From: Bin87 sp963666415
Lineage (GTDB): Bacteria; Chloroflexota; Dehalococcoidia; Lucifugimonadales; UBA3495
NCBI GenBank assembly: GCA_963666415.2
Contig: CAXXPD010000003.1
Span: forward strand, 1,488,001 to 1,552,000
DNA: 64,000 nt
Direction: 5' to 3'
The notes beneath the pieces are model-generated. The model was not told where the DNA came from and did not search any database. It saw only the letters and a list, made by a program, of their open reading frames with translations. Positions 43,136 through 52,225 of the stretch are shown here, one piece after another (the first letter of the stretch is position 1; each line of letters starts with the position of its first letter). Position numbers and translations under genes: made by a program.

Positions 43136-44693
43136 TTAGTTCCCTTCGGCCAGGTTCATCGCCAGTTGTGCCAGCGTTCGGGTCGGTACGCCGGTAGCGC
43201 CTTTGAGCAGATGTCCCTTGTTGCTTGACGCCGTAGATGTCCCGGCGATGTCAAGATGCACCCAGTCGGCGTCCTCGGCAAACTCCCGCAGGAGCATGGC
43301 GGCGGTAATGGAGCCAGCCTGTCGGCCGCCGGTGTTTTTCATGTCGGCCACGTCCGAGTTGATCAGCTCGCGGTAGTCTTCCAGCATGGGCAATTCCCAG
43401 AACCGCTCGCCGCTGCTGTCGCCGGCGGTGCGTACGCTGTCGGCCAATTCGCTTGAATTGCCCATAATCCCGGTGCAGGCTTTACCCAGCGTGACCACCA
43501 TGGCGCCGGTGAGCGTTGCCACATCCACCAGGCGGGTGAGGCCGAGCTGGCGGGCGTAACAGAGCGCGTCCGCCAACACCAGGCGACCCTCGGCGTCTGT
43601 GTTGATTACTTCGATGGGGGGGGTCTCCGTTCATGGCGGTAACCACGTCGCCGGGGCGTTGTGCGCGGCCGCCTGGCATATTCTCGGTGGCGGCGATGAG
43701 GCCGGTAACGTTAATGCGAGGCTTGAGATTGCCGATTGCCCGCATCGCGGCAATGACCGATGCGCCGCCGGCCATGTCTCCCTTCATGGCCTCCATGTTG
43801 GCAGCCGGTTTGAGCGAGATGCCGCCGGTGTCGAACGTGATGCCCTTGCCCACCAGACCCAGATTGTTATCCGGGTTTTCCGGGTCGCCCCGATAGGTTA
43901 GGACGATGAGCTTCGGCGGTTCTTCGCTGCCCTACGCCACGCCGAGCAGCGCGCCCATGCCGTGCTGGGTCATCCGGTCGCGCTCGATGACATCCAGTTC
44001 CAGGCCGGCAGACATGGCCACCTCCCGGGCGGCGTCCGCCATTCGCGTCGGTGTCATCACGTTGGCAGGATGATTGACCAGATCCCGAGCCAGCGTGGTT
44101 GCCTCGGCCAGCACCGTTCCGACGGCGACACCGGAGCTCAAGGCATCAACACTGCCGGCGTTTCTTTCAACAATGGTAACGGTGGCGATGTCCGCGTGAC
44201 GCTCTACGGTTTCATCGTCATCGGCGTCGTCCCGGTTGCCGTTGCTGCGGTAGTCGTCGAACTTGTACAGCCCCAGCACTGTCCCCTCTGCAATGGCCTG
44301 GCCGCTTTCACGGGCATCCAGCCCGCCAATTCCGGCGCCGTGAGCAATGGTCGCAAATTCGCCGACGCCCTTCCGCCGCAGGAAGCGGGCCACATCCCCA
44401 CTGACGCGACGTACTGCGCCGGCGTCAAAACCGTCGGATTTGCCCAACCCCACCACGACGACGCGGCTGGCCCGGATGCGCCCCATAGTATGTAACAGGG
44501 TCAACTCACCCAGCTTGCCCTTGATCTCTCCGTCGGCGATCAGAGTATTAATCGCACCACCCAAAGCCTGGTCGATGGCTCCGGTCGCGCCGCCGGGTTG
44601 GGTAACGCCCTGGAAAAGATTGACAACCAAAGCCGGGGTGGGAAAGTCTGTGATGTCGCCAGCAACGACATTTACGGTGGTGCCCATACTCAC
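43136..44693 (-). pseudogene. pepA: Leucyl aminopeptidase (M17), broken
   Basis: A complete M17 aminopeptidase can be read only by crossing two lesions. The N-terminal domain (GTG at 44693 to 43932) ends at a TAG where relatives have Gln in LGVAQGS. The same frame continues as GSEEPPKLIVLTY, then the catalytic core: VGKGITFDTGG (Lys and Asp metal ligands), MKGDMAGGASV, and NMPGGRAQRPGD. At a run of eight G on the plus strand (43616-43623) the frame shifts; the new frame gives the metal-ligand segment IEVINTDAEGRLVLAD and runs to 43136. Seven bases in the run would restore the frame. With two independent lesions, a true pseudogene is likelier than a single sequencing error. Confidence 0.85.
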
Positions 44694-44826
44694 GCTCCTG
44701 TGCCGCTGAAACGGTTAACCTGTGCTGGCCCCGATTATGCCGTTATGTCGACCTGGGCACAACCAGCCTCAGACAACGCCCGTGGAGGTCAATCGCCGGG
44801 CGACAGCAGTTCCCGCCCTCGGTAGA

Positions 44827-45483
44827 CTACGTCGCGGACTCAGACGCCCAACCGGTGCGGCGCAGGACTTCTTCCAACACGGCCGCCGCCTGTTCCGGCC
44901 GGCTCACCAGCAGATGGGGGCGAGGCACGGGCTGATCCGCGACCGCCATGCGCGAGTAAATGCGCCAGTCAGCGTCGCTTTCGGCAGCATCGCCAACGCC
45001 GTGGGAGCGGTCGAGCAGACGCCGGCGCACCAGCTGCGGCTCGGCGGTGAATCGCACCAGGATAGGCTCAACTCCGGCCTCCGATGCCACGTCGTAAAGC
45101 GGGAGCCTCACTGCCTCGTTCAAGTTCGTCGCGTCGAAAACTACCGAACGGCCAGCAGCCAACAATTCTCGTGTTATCGCGTGCATCACCGCAAAAACAC
45201 GGCGATGCTCGCCACGGGTATAACGGGGCGCGCTGATTAGCGATTTACGCGTCCGATCGCTGTTCACCCAAATGATCGGCGCCCGGGCCGTCAGCTCCTG
45301 CGCAAAGTGGGATTTGCCGGTCCCTGGCAAACCGCACAGTACCACCAACGATGGCGGCGGTAGATGGCTACCAGGGTTTCGTGCTGCGGGTTCCCCGAGG
45401 GCTTTGCGAACAACCCCAAGGTCGGCAGGGTTCAGGCCGCCTGCAGTCCAAAACTCTGGGTTGGCGGACCCCGGTTGCGACAA
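44827..45483 (-). CDS. P-loop ATP-binding protein, kinase-like (AAA_33)
   Basis: A 218-residue P-loop protein of the zeta-toxin/polynucleotide-kinase-like AAA_33 type. Walker A is CGLPGTGKSHFA near residue 49, followed by WVNSDRTRKSLI near 72, VVFDATNLNEAVR near 113 and the lid arginines in LVRRRLLDRSHG near 150. The start is a TTG at 45483 because no ATG or GTG fits and an in-frame stop lies three codons upstream. Such proteins phosphorylate small molecules or nucleic acid ends; the substrate is unknown. No antitoxin partner is adjacent. Confidence 0.75.
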   Translation of the reverse strand: MSQPGSANPEFWTAGGLNPADLGVVRKALGEPAARNPGSHLPPPSLVVLCGLPGTGKSHFAQELTARAPIIWVNSDRTRKSLISAPRYTRGEHRRVFAVMHAITRELLAAGRSVVFDATNLNEAVRLPLYDVASEAGVEPILVRFTAEPQLVRRRLLDRSHGVGDAAESDADWRIYSRMAVADQPVPRPHLLVSRPEQAAAVLEEVLRRTGWASESAT

Positions 45484-45518
45484 TGCCTTTCATCCGATGG
45501 TTGGCGCCACGTGCCCGT

Positions 45519-45800
45519 TTATACCAGGAAGCGGGTAAGCAACCGCTGGACCACCGTCAAGATGATAATTACCACGACAGGGCTCAGGTCGATCATCCCC
45601 AGCTGGGGCAGAATACGGCGGATTGGGCCCAACACCGGTTCGGTCAACATGAACACTACGTCGTAAACTTTCCCCAATGCCTCGGGCACCGTATTCCCTC
45701 GCATCGTCATGAATTGCAGTACTAATCCCAGCACCATCCGCGCCACCAGCATGATGTTGTACAGCATGATGACGTAACTAATTAATTGGAGTAGTTGCAC
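45519..45800 (-). CDS. YggT family membrane protein
   Basis: A 93-residue protein with two transmembrane helices (about residues 5-30 and 70-90) and the YggT signature VYDVVFMLTEPVLGPIRRILPQLGMIDLSPVV in two blocks near residue 45. Homologues in other bacteria are encoded next to proC and division genes and have been tied to osmotic tolerance or cell division, but the molecular function is not settled. It lies 33 bp downstream of proC in the same orientation. Confidence 0.9.
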   Translation of the reverse strand: MQLLQLISYVIMLYNIMLVARMVLGLVLQFMTMRGNTVPEALGKVYDVVFMLTEPVLGPIRRILPQLGMIDLSPVVVIIILTVVQRLLTRFLV

Positions 45801-45833
45801 GGTGTGTCCTGAATCCGGTTGGCGCTGTTTTAA

Positions 45834-46637
45834 TTATGCCTGACCGAGGCGTATAGACTTTAGGTAGGCGGCATTTACCGCATCAACGATGGCCGCCGGC
45901 ACACCGGCCCGCTCCAGAACCTGCAAACCCTCGGCGGTTGTGCCGCCGGGGGAGGTAACCATATCTTTGAGTTCGCCGGGATGGCGGCCAGTTTCCGAGA
46001 CCAACTCCACGCTGCCTTTCACGGTTTGGAGGGTCAGCCGGCGCGCGGTATCGCGGGGCAATCCGACGTAAACGCCGGCGTCAATCATGGCTTCCACGAT
46101 CATGAAGACGTAAGCCGGCCCGCTGGCGCTCAATGCGGTGGCCATATCGAGATATTTCTCGTCGTCAACGTAAATTTCATCGCCAATGGTTCCCAGTATG
46201 GCCGCCGCGGCTTCACGGTGCTCGGCGCTCACTGATTTGGCACACGTCCACATCGTCATCCCAGCGCCAATCTGAGCGGGCATGTTGGGCATAACCCGAA
46301 TGATGCCGTCATGTTTGGCGCCGTCAGCCAGGGATTGCATCCGAGCGCCGGCCACAATCGACATCAACGCCTGCTGACCGGTGAAAGAACCGCCGATGTC
46401 GGAGTAAACCTTGGGCAAATCCTGGGGCTTGATGGCCAGAACAATCAGATCGGAGTGAGCCAATACGACGTTGTTGTCTCCCGTTACCCCGACGCCGTAG
46501 CGCTCAACGAGATAATCCCGACGAGGCGGTACCGGCTCGCCCACCATCACCCCGTCCGACTGGGCCACGCCGGCGCTCAGCATTCCGCCCAGGATGGCTT
46601 CGGCCATGGTGCCGCCGCCGATAAATCCAATGTTCAT
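45834..46637 (-). CDS. proC: Pyrroline-5-carboxylate reductase
   Basis: A 267-residue ProC, catalysing the last step of proline synthesis with NAD(P)H. The Rossmann start is NIGFIGGGTMAEAILGG, LVLAIKPQDL lies near residue 70, RVMPNMPAQIGAGMTMW near 113, and the dimer-domain signature PGELKDMVTSPGGTTAEGL is near 220. It starts 21 bp downstream of pdxA and is followed by yggT, a frequent order. Confidence 0.95.
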   Translation of the reverse strand: MNIGFIGGGTMAEAILGGMLSAGVAQSDGVMVGEPVPPRRDYLVERYGVGVTGDNNVVLAHSDLIVLAIKPQDLPKVYSDIGGSFTGQQALMSIVAGARMQSLADGAKHDGIIRVMPNMPAQIGAGMTMWTCAKSVSAEHREAAAAILGTIGDEIYVDDEKYLDMATALSASGPAYVFMIVEAMIDAGVYVGLPRDTARRLTLQTVKGSVELVSETGRHPGELKDMVTSPGGTTAEGLQVLERAGVPAAIVDAVNAAYLKSIRLGQA

Positions 46638-46658
46638 TTGGCTATCCGTCCCGGCAGT

Positions 46659-47702
46659 TCAGTCGATGGCCCAGGTGTCGGTGATTCCGTCGCCGCGGGC
46701 AAACGCCACGGCCATCCGAATGGATTCCACCATCGAGGTGTGGTCGGCCACGTTCTGGCCGGCGATATCGAACGCGGTACCGTGATCTACTGATGTCCGC
46801 ACGAAAGGCAGGCCCAAGTTGGCGGTAATGCTTTCCTCGAACCCGTAGACCTTCACGGCAATGTGACCCTGATCGTGATACATGGCGAGCACCACGTCGT
46901 AACGATCGTTGATGGCCTGGTGGTAAATCGCGTCGGCCGGCACGGGGCCCGTAGCGTTGATGCCTTCCGTTTTGGCGGCCAGCACCGCCGGTGCAATCTC
47001 GTCGGCTTCTTCGTTACCCAGCAGGCCGCCGTCGCTGCCATGAGGATTCAACGCCGCGACGCCAATCCGGGGGGTCTCGAATCCCCACTGCCTGAAACTC
47101 TGGTCGGTGAGGCGCAGGTAGTCCAGGATGCGGGCTTGCTTCACGTAGTCGCAGGCCACCCGCAGCGAGCGGTGCGTACTCAGGTGAACCACACGCAGGT
47201 TTTTGGCCATCAGCATGGTTGCAACCGTCTTGGCGCCGGACAGCTCCTGCAAAAGTTCCATGTGGCCGATGGCTTCGTAGCCGGCCATGGCCGCCGCCTC
47301 TTTGTTCAACGGCGCGGTTGCCAGTCCATCAACGACGCCCGCCATTGCCAGTTGGCCAGCCTTGCTGACCCATTCCATCGCTGCTTTACCGCAGGCGACG
47401 CTGAGTTGGCCAACTGAGATGTCCTCGGGGTTCAGGTTTCCAATGTCCACCACATCTACTACTGACGGGTTTTCGCCCGTCCCGATGGGGTCATCGGTGC
47501 GTCTGATGGTCAGGGCCGAGCCAGTGAGTTTGACGGCCTGCTGCATGGCGTAGGCATTGCCAACCACCATGGGGCGGCACGAGGCATAAACACGCGGGTC
47601 GGCGAGCGCCTTCACCACTACTTCCGGGCCAATGCCACAGGGGTCGCCCATTGTGATGGCTATGGCCGGGCGACTAACGGCGGGGTTTGTATTCTGTGTC
47701 AC
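46659..47702 (-). CDS. pdxA: 4-hydroxythreonine-4-phosphate dehydrogenase PdxA
   Basis: A 347-residue NAD-dependent dehydrogenase of the PdxA family, used in the DXP-dependent pyridoxal phosphate route. Conserved motifs: ITMGDPCGIGPEVVVKAL near residue 16, LATAPLNKEAAAMAG near 127, AALNPHGSDGGLLGNEE near 216 and MYHDQGHIAVKVYGF near 275 with metal-binding His. Members of the PdxA2 branch act on other 4-phosphorylated acids, so the pathway is probable rather than certain. It heads a pdxA-proC-yggT run. Confidence 0.92.
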   Translation of the reverse strand: MTQNTNPAVSRPAIAITMGDPCGIGPEVVVKALADPRVYASCRPMVVGNAYAMQQAVKLTGSALTIRRTDDPIGTGENPSVVDVVDIGNLNPEDISVGQLSVACGKAAMEWVSKAGQLAMAGVVDGLATAPLNKEAAAMAGYEAIGHMELLQELSGAKTVATMLMAKNLRVVHLSTHRSLRVACDYVKQARILDYLRLTDQSFRQWGFETPRIGVAALNPHGSDGGLLGNEEADEIAPAVLAAKTEGINATGPVPADAIYHQAINDRYDVVLAMYHDQGHIAVKVYGFEESITANLGLPFVRTSVDHGTAFDIAGQNVADHTSMVESIRMAVAFARGDGITDTWAID

Positions 47703-47750
47703 AGTTTGCCTCTCCGGAAAGATCGGGGCGCTCCTACCTACCGTCGGTTG

Positions 47751-47759
47751 ATTATAGCA
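47751..47759 (-). promoter_or_regulatory. Extended -10 element upstream of pdxA
   Basis: On the minus strand TGCTATAAT, a near-perfect extended -10, about 50 nt upstream of the pdxA start codon. Confidence 0.55.
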
Positions 47760-47820
47760 CCCCGATTTCAGACAATATATTTGACGAAAATCGCCAAACT
47801 GTGTTAAATGCCAGTTGTCA

Positions 47821-47915
47821 TGGCGGGGGAGACAGGATTCGAACCTGCGAAGGGTGCCAAGAACACCCTTACTCGATCCTTAATCGAGCGCAATCGACTT
47901 CTATGCGACTGCCCC
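47821..47915 (-). tRNA. Class II tRNA-like gene, serine-like body with AAG anticodon (atypical or degenerate)
   Basis: On the minus strand a 92 nt cloverleaf plus encoded CCA (47821-47823) can be drawn. The acceptor GGGGCAG/CTCCCCC has one C-C mismatch; the anticodon stem CTCGA/TCGAG encloses TTAAGGA (anticodon AAG); a long variable arm AAGGGTG/CACCCTT has a 7 bp stem; the T-arm is GCAGG/CCTGT with TTCGAAT; the discriminator is G. A long variable arm plus G73 is typical of tRNA-Ser, whereas AAG would read the leucine codon CUU. The D-loop lacks the usual adjacent GG. It may be a decaying tRNA or an unusual functional one. Confidence 0.55.
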
Positions 47916-47970
47916 GCGATGTTTAGCCGGGAAAGGCCCTCTGCAAAGAAGCCCTTCCCGGTGATCTATG

Positions 47971-50475
47971 TCACTCGCACTTCGTCCAGCCGCAGGAGAA
48001 GCAGGTCAGACAACCCTCCTGACTCACCGCGGCGCCGTTGCATTCCGGGCAACGCCTGGTGTAGGTTCCGGGCACGTCATGGACGCCATTGGAACCGTTG
48101 CCGTTGGTTACGCCAACTGGCGTGGCACTTCCCAGCGTTTGTTGTTGAGGCATCCAAGGGCGCACTTCCGGGCCATCACTGCCATAGCCGGGTGCACCGG
48201 AAGGCAGGGTCAATTGCACTCCGGCGGCTCCACCGTGCCCCGTGTCGGGTTCCTGCGTGATTCTTTCCAGCACGATGGCAACTGCATCCGGACCGGAGCG
48301 AACCAGCGTCCCCTCGTCCCAGGCCGGGCAGCAGGTGATCCCCCGCAGTTGTCGGGTCACTTCTTCGGTCTCGATACCGGCTCGCAGCGCCAGCGATACC
48401 AGACGGGACACTGCCTCCAGCAGAGCGGCGTCGCATCCGCCGGCTTTGCCCATGGTGCCAAACACCTCGAAGGGCGAGTTGTTTTCGTCCAGGTTCACCG
48501 TTACGTACATGTTGCCGTGCCCGGTGCGGACACGCTCCGTGATGCCCTGGGTCCGACGGGGACGTTCGCGGGGGATCCGTGGCCCCGGCACCTCAATGGT
48601 TCTTACATCGGGGGCCTCGCCAGCGTGCGTTCCCGCCGTGGCGCCGGTACTCAACACCTGCTCGGATTTGCTGCCATCGCGGTAAACCGTGATTCCCTTG
48701 CAGCCCAGCTCGTAGGCCGCGCGGTATGCTTCCGCCACGTCATCAACCGTTGCGTCGTGGGGGAAGTTGATGGTTTTGGACACGGCGTTGTCGGTATAAG
48801 TCTGGAAGGCCGCCTGCATCTTCACGTGCCACTGAGGATTGATATCGTGGGAGACCCGGAACACGTTTTTCACCCAGCCGGGCACCGCCAGGCCGTCCAG
48901 CGAGCCGCTGGCAGCCAGCTGCTCCATCAGCTCAGGCGAATAGAAACCCTCGTGGCGGGCAACGGCTTCAAAGTACGTGTTTCCTTCTACCAGACGCGTA
49001 TTGTCCATTACGTTGCGCACATAGGACAACGCGAACAGTGGCTCGATCCCGCTGGACGCGCCGGCGATGATGCTGATGGTTCCGGTTGGGGCAATGGTTA
49101 CTGGCGCGGAGTTTCGCATGGGTTGCGACCCGGGCCCGTCGTTGTACACGCTGAATTCCCATTCCGGGAACACACCACGGCGCATCGCCAACTCGCCGGA
49201 TGCCCGGTAAGTCTCCTGCTGGATGCGACGCATAACCTCTTTAGCCAACTCCAGGGCTTCCTCACTGTCGTAGGGAACGCCGAGTTGGATCAGCAAATCT
49301 GACCAGCCCATGACCCCGAGACCGATGCGCCGGGTTTTGCGGCTCATCTCGGCAATTTCCGGGATGGGGTAATCGTTCATATCAATAACGGAGTCGAGCA
49401 TGTGCACGGCAGCGGTGATCACCTCGGCCATGCGCTGCCAGTCCATTTCCACGTCATCATCGGCGTAACGAACCATTCGCGCCAGATTCAGCGAGCCGAG
49501 GTTGCAAGATTCATACGGAAGCAACGGTTGTTCGCCGCAGGGGTTGGTCGACTCAATGTCGCCGAGTTGCGGGTTCGGATTGTCCCGGTTGATACGATCC
49601 AAGAATACGATGCCGGGGTCTCCGGTGCGCCAGGCCAGCTCGGTCATGCTGGTAAACACATCGCGGGCGTTGAGTTGGCCGACGATGGCGTCAGTCCTTG
49701 GGTTGACGAGGTCGTAGTCCTCGCCGTTCTGTACCTTCTGCATGAACTCTTCGGTAACGGCCACCGAGATGTTGAAATTGCTCAAGTGCTGTCCGTCTGC
49801 CTTGGCGGTAATAAACGCCATGATGTCCGGATGCGTTACGTGCAATATTCCCATGTTGGCGCCGCGCCGGGTACCGCCCTGCTTGACCACATCGGTAGCA
49901 GCGTCGAAGGCGTTGATGAAGCTGACCGGGCCGGAGGCGACACCGCCGGTAGAACCAACAACATCCCCCTCCGGGCGCAACCGTGAAAAAGCAAAACCGG
50001 TCCCGCCACCACTCTTATGGATGAGGGCGGTCTGCTTTACCTTGGTAAAAATTGAGTCCAGCGAATCTTCCACCGGCAACACGAAGCAGGCCGACAGTTG
50101 CTGCAACTCGCGTCCCGCGTTCATCAGCGTTGGCGAGTTGGGCAAGAACTCCAGCCGTTGCATTATTTCGTAGAAACGCCGCTCGGTGTCTTGCCGTTCC
50201 GTATTGGAAACGCCGTAGAGCAGATCAGACTCGGACAGGTTGTGTGCCACGCGCCGGAACATCCCATCGGGGTCTTCCAGGATGTTACCCTCCCGGTCTT
50301 TGGACAGATAGCGTCGTTTCAGCACCACCCTGGCGTTGTCGGTAAGTTCGCCAGTCCGTTGGTTATATGAAGCGGCAATGCCGGCCGCGACCATTGCATT
50401 CCGGATCCGTTTCCTGACCACATCGGCAGACGCGGATTCGCTAATTATGCTGGTACTTCCTGCTGTTACCTCCAC
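47971..50475 (-). CDS. nrdJ: Adenosylcobalamin-dependent ribonucleoside-diphosphate reductase (class II)
   Basis: An 834-residue class II ribonucleotide reductase that makes dNTPs with coenzyme B12. Visible are the finger-loop region NSPTLMNAGRELQQLSACFVLPV near residue 113, KSGGGTGFAFSRLRP, and the active-site CNLGSLNLARMV following NPCGEQPLLPYE near 310. The C-terminus ends in a cysteine-rich tail (CPECNGAA near 810, then CLTCFSCGW) that probably relays electrons. GTG at 50475 has AGGAGGG upstream. No B12 riboswitch is evident in the leader. Two unknown genes and nrdR lie just upstream on the same strand. Confidence 0.94.
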   Translation of the reverse strand: MEVTAGSTSIISESASADVVRKRIRNAMVAAGIAASYNQRTGELTDNARVVLKRRYLSKDREGNILEDPDGMFRRVAHNLSESDLLYGVSNTERQDTERRFYEIMQRLEFLPNSPTLMNAGRELQQLSACFVLPVEDSLDSIFTKVKQTALIHKSGGGTGFAFSRLRPEGDVVGSTGGVASGPVSFINAFDAATDVVKQGGTRRGANMGILHVTHPDIMAFITAKADGQHLSNFNISVAVTEEFMQKVQNGEDYDLVNPRTDAIVGQLNARDVFTSMTELAWRTGDPGIVFLDRINRDNPNPQLGDIESTNPCGEQPLLPYESCNLGSLNLARMVRYADDDVEMDWQRMAEVITAAVHMLDSVIDMNDYPIPEIAEMSRKTRRIGLGVMGWSDLLIQLGVPYDSEEALELAKEVMRRIQQETYRASGELAMRRGVFPEWEFSVYNDGPGSQPMRNSAPVTIAPTGTISIIAGASSGIEPLFALSYVRNVMDNTRLVEGNTYFEAVARHEGFYSPELMEQLAASGSLDGLAVPGWVKNVFRVSHDINPQWHVKMQAAFQTYTDNAVSKTINFPHDATVDDVAEAYRAAYELGCKGITVYRDGSKSEQVLSTGATAGTHAGEAPDVRTIEVPGPRIPRERPRRTQGITERVRTGHGNMYVTVNLDENNSPFEVFGTMGKAGGCDAALLEAVSRLVSLALRAGIETEEVTRQLRGITCCPAWDEGTLVRSGPDAVAIVLERITQEPDTGHGGAAGVQLTLPSGAPGYGSDGPEVRPWMPQQQTLGSATPVGVTNGNGSNGVHDVPGTYTRRCPECNGAAVSQEGCLTCFSCGWTKCE

Positions 50476-50607
50476 AATTCCCTCCTTTCAAAATCACTCA
50501 AATTTTCAAATAAATGTCCCAGATTTGCGTTATAAACCTGAAACGTTATGTTAACGCATGCGGGCAATTAATTACCACACTGATCCACGTTTTGTACCAA
50601 TATGACG

Positions 50608-51054
50608 CTATGGGGCGCCAATGCGGTCGGGTCGTTTGATCCCCGCCAGCCTGGTCGTAACATCCAGATCAAATCGTAGTCCCTTGTAGAAATACAGGAC
50701 TGGAACTTCCCGCACCGGACGCAAGTCGAACCCCGTCAGCGAGGCCGCGACGTCTTGCACGCGCCCCATCGCCCCGGATGCGCTAGGTGCTCGCCGGGTA
50801 ACCCGACGCACGACCCCGGACGTCATACGGATACCCAGTCCAGTTAGCGTCTCAGCGACCACATCGGCGAAATTTTTCAACGCGCCATCGGCTACCGTGT
50901 GGTTGGCGCCGAGTCGCATGGTGAATCCGTTGCCAGTTCTCCGGCACGAGACCACCGGGAACACCGACTTGAGCCGGTCGACGATCTGTGATTCATTACC
51001 TTCCGGGCATGAATCACAATTGATATTCACGTTGTACTGAACCATTTGTTGCAT
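50608..51054 (-). CDS. Unknown protein between nrdR and nrdJ
   Basis: A 148-residue protein I cannot place. It has a short Cys motif near the start (NINCDSCPEG), then an alternating beta/alpha pattern (DRLKSVFPVVSC, NFADVVAETLTGLGI), a basic Arg-rich patch (VVRRVTRRAP) near residue 90, and an aromatic stretch (VPVLYFYKGLRFDLD) near 120. GGAG lies about 11 bp before the ATG at 51054; a TTG at 51093 is an alternative. Its position between the RNR genes suggests a role in dNTP supply or its control, but that is inference from context only. Confidence 0.6.
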   Translation of the reverse strand: MQQMVQYNVNINCDSCPEGNESQIVDRLKSVFPVVSCRRTGNGFTMRLGANHTVADGALKNFADVVAETLTGLGIRMTSGVVRRVTRRAPSASGAMGRVQDVAASLTGFDLRPVREVPVLYFYKGLRFDLDVTTRLAGIKRPDRIGAP

Positions 51055-51214
51055 TTCTGTAGTGCTCCAGAGCGCTTGGCTCCTTGGGGTCAATTTCGGC
51101 GCTATCGCGAAACCTTGCCGTGCTGCGAGTAGGCTCTCAGCAGGCCGGGATAAGCAGGCTCGGTTTGCATTCGAGAGCCATACGAACCCCGGCTAATAGT
51201 CGGCTTTATCGGGC

Positions 51215-51472
51215 TTATGCGATAAGGTCTTCTCCCTCGCTGGAAATCGGCAAAGCTGCCCAGCAACTTACCAGACACGCCCTGGATTCCCGGGCGATGT
51301 CGTCCTGCAATTCGGCGAAGGGGTTTGGAATCCACGAGCCACCAATGTCCGCATCGTTGACCATCCAGTCTGACGGGACCCACATCTTCCGCAGCATATC
51401 CTCCATGTCGTGGACCCGGTTGTTGTGCGTCAACAGCCTGGTTAGGGCGGAGTACTGAACGCTGCTGCTCAT
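51215..51472 (-). CDS. Small unknown protein upstream of the unknown gene at 50608
   Basis: An 85-residue acidic protein with no recognised domain. The frame has a protein-like composition (LTRLLTHNNRVHDMEDMLRKMW, then SWIPNPFAELQDDIARE). GGAGG lies about 12 bp before the ATG at 51472; the same frame is open to 51538, where an ATG at 51529 has no ribosome-binding site. It lies on the same strand as nrdR and nrdJ. It could be spurious, since the region is open in several frames; sequence conservation would decide. Confidence 0.4.
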   Translation of the reverse strand: MSSSVQYSALTRLLTHNNRVHDMEDMLRKMWVPSDWMVNDADIGGSWIPNPFAELQDDIARESRACLVSCWAALPISSEGEDLIA

Positions 51473-51606
51473 AATGGTGTTGAACACCTCCAGTCTAGTG
51501 ATTTGCGATTGGCGAGCAAGTGGGTTCATTTTGATCAACGGGGCACTGCGATGGTGGCTACGCAGTTGCGCCCAGAGTCGCGAAGTTTATTGATCGGCGC
51601 ACGCCG

Positions 51607-52152
51607 CTACTTTGCGGGTGGTGGTGTCGACCGGCCGCGGCGACCAGCGGACGGGCGGCGGGTTCGCCGGGTGGTTACGGCGGCGAGGCCCATCAATGGT
51701 TCGGGCTGTCCCAGGCGTACGGACCTGGCCTGTTCTTCGAAATCAGCGGCGCTCTGGAAGTCGTGATATACGGATGCGTAACGCACGTATGCCACTTCAT
51801 CCAACAGCCGCAAGCGTTCCAGAACCATTAAACCAAGGTCGCGTGACTTCACGATGCCGCTGCCAATCCGCTGCAATTCAGCCTCAATATCGTCGGCGAG
51901 ACGATCGAGCTCGCGCTGCGGGATGGGGCGGCGTGTGCACGCCATATTGATGCCGGTCAGCAACTTGTCCCGGCTGAAATCCTGCCGTCGGCCGTCGCGT
52001 TTGTCGACTTGCAACGTAGGGATTCTGACCAGTTCGTGGGTGGTGAAGCGATTTCCACAAGCCAGGCATTCACGGCGGCGGCGGATGCCGGCATCGGTTT
52101 CCCGAGAATCCGTAACCTTGCTCTGGTTTTGCTCACACTGAGGGCATTTCAT
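51607..52152 (-). CDS. nrdR: Transcriptional repressor NrdR
   Basis: A 181-residue NrdR, the ATP/dATP-sensing repressor of ribonucleotide reductase genes. The zinc ribbon cysteines are Cys3, Cys6, Cys29 and Cys32 (MKCPQCEQ and RECLACGNRFTT), and an ATP-cone follows (VDKRDGRRQDFSRDKLLTGI near residue 49) with VAYVRYASVYHDF near 120. An Arg/Pro-rich tail of about 30 residues extends beyond the usual 150. Two palindromes upstream look like its own operators. Its nearest target in this window is nrdJ; ftsZ lies on its other side. Confidence 0.95.
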   Translation of the reverse strand: MKCPQCEQNQSKVTDSRETDAGIRRRRECLACGNRFTTHELVRIPTLQVDKRDGRRQDFSRDKLLTGINMACTRRPIPQRELDRLADDIEAELQRIGSGIVKSRDLGLMVLERLRLLDEVAYVRYASVYHDFQSAADFEEQARSVRLGQPEPLMGLAAVTTRRTRRPSAGRRGRSTPPPAK

Positions 52153-52197
52153 AAATTAATCCAAATTTGGTTGCTTTCTCAAATAATTCTTGGGATT

Positions 52198-52213
52198 AGC
52201 ACATATAGTGCTT
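52198..52213. promoter_or_regulatory. Putative NrdR box 1
   Basis: AGCACATATAGTGCTT is a 16 bp near-palindrome with an AT-rich core resembling the NrdR box (ACACnATATAnnGTGT type). It lies 46 bp upstream of the nrdR start codon and overlaps a possible -10 (TATATG on the minus strand). Confidence 0.55.
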
Positions 52214-52225
52214 GCGATTGAATTC

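Noticed and set aside
34694..43934. Several in-frame TAG codons (34694, 34709, 43932) suggesting stop-codon recoding
   Set aside because: Many intact genes here (the ABC binding protein and second permease, the DUF255 gene) end at TAG with normal lengths, and the TAG-containing genes also carry frameshifts. Gene decay explains them better.
44827..45483. Zeta-type toxin of a toxin-antitoxin pair
   Set aside because: The P-loop kinase fold is similar, but no small antitoxin gene is adjacent and the neighbours are housekeeping genes.
47821..47915. 3' part of a tmRNA
   Set aside because: A complete anticodon arm and long variable arm are present, and there is no tag-peptide reading frame or tmRNA 5' sequence nearby.
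50476..50607. Cobalamin riboswitch upstream of the B12-dependent nrdJ
   Set aside because: The leader is only about 130 bp, and I see no B12-box sequence or the multi-branched fold. A short promoter region fits better.
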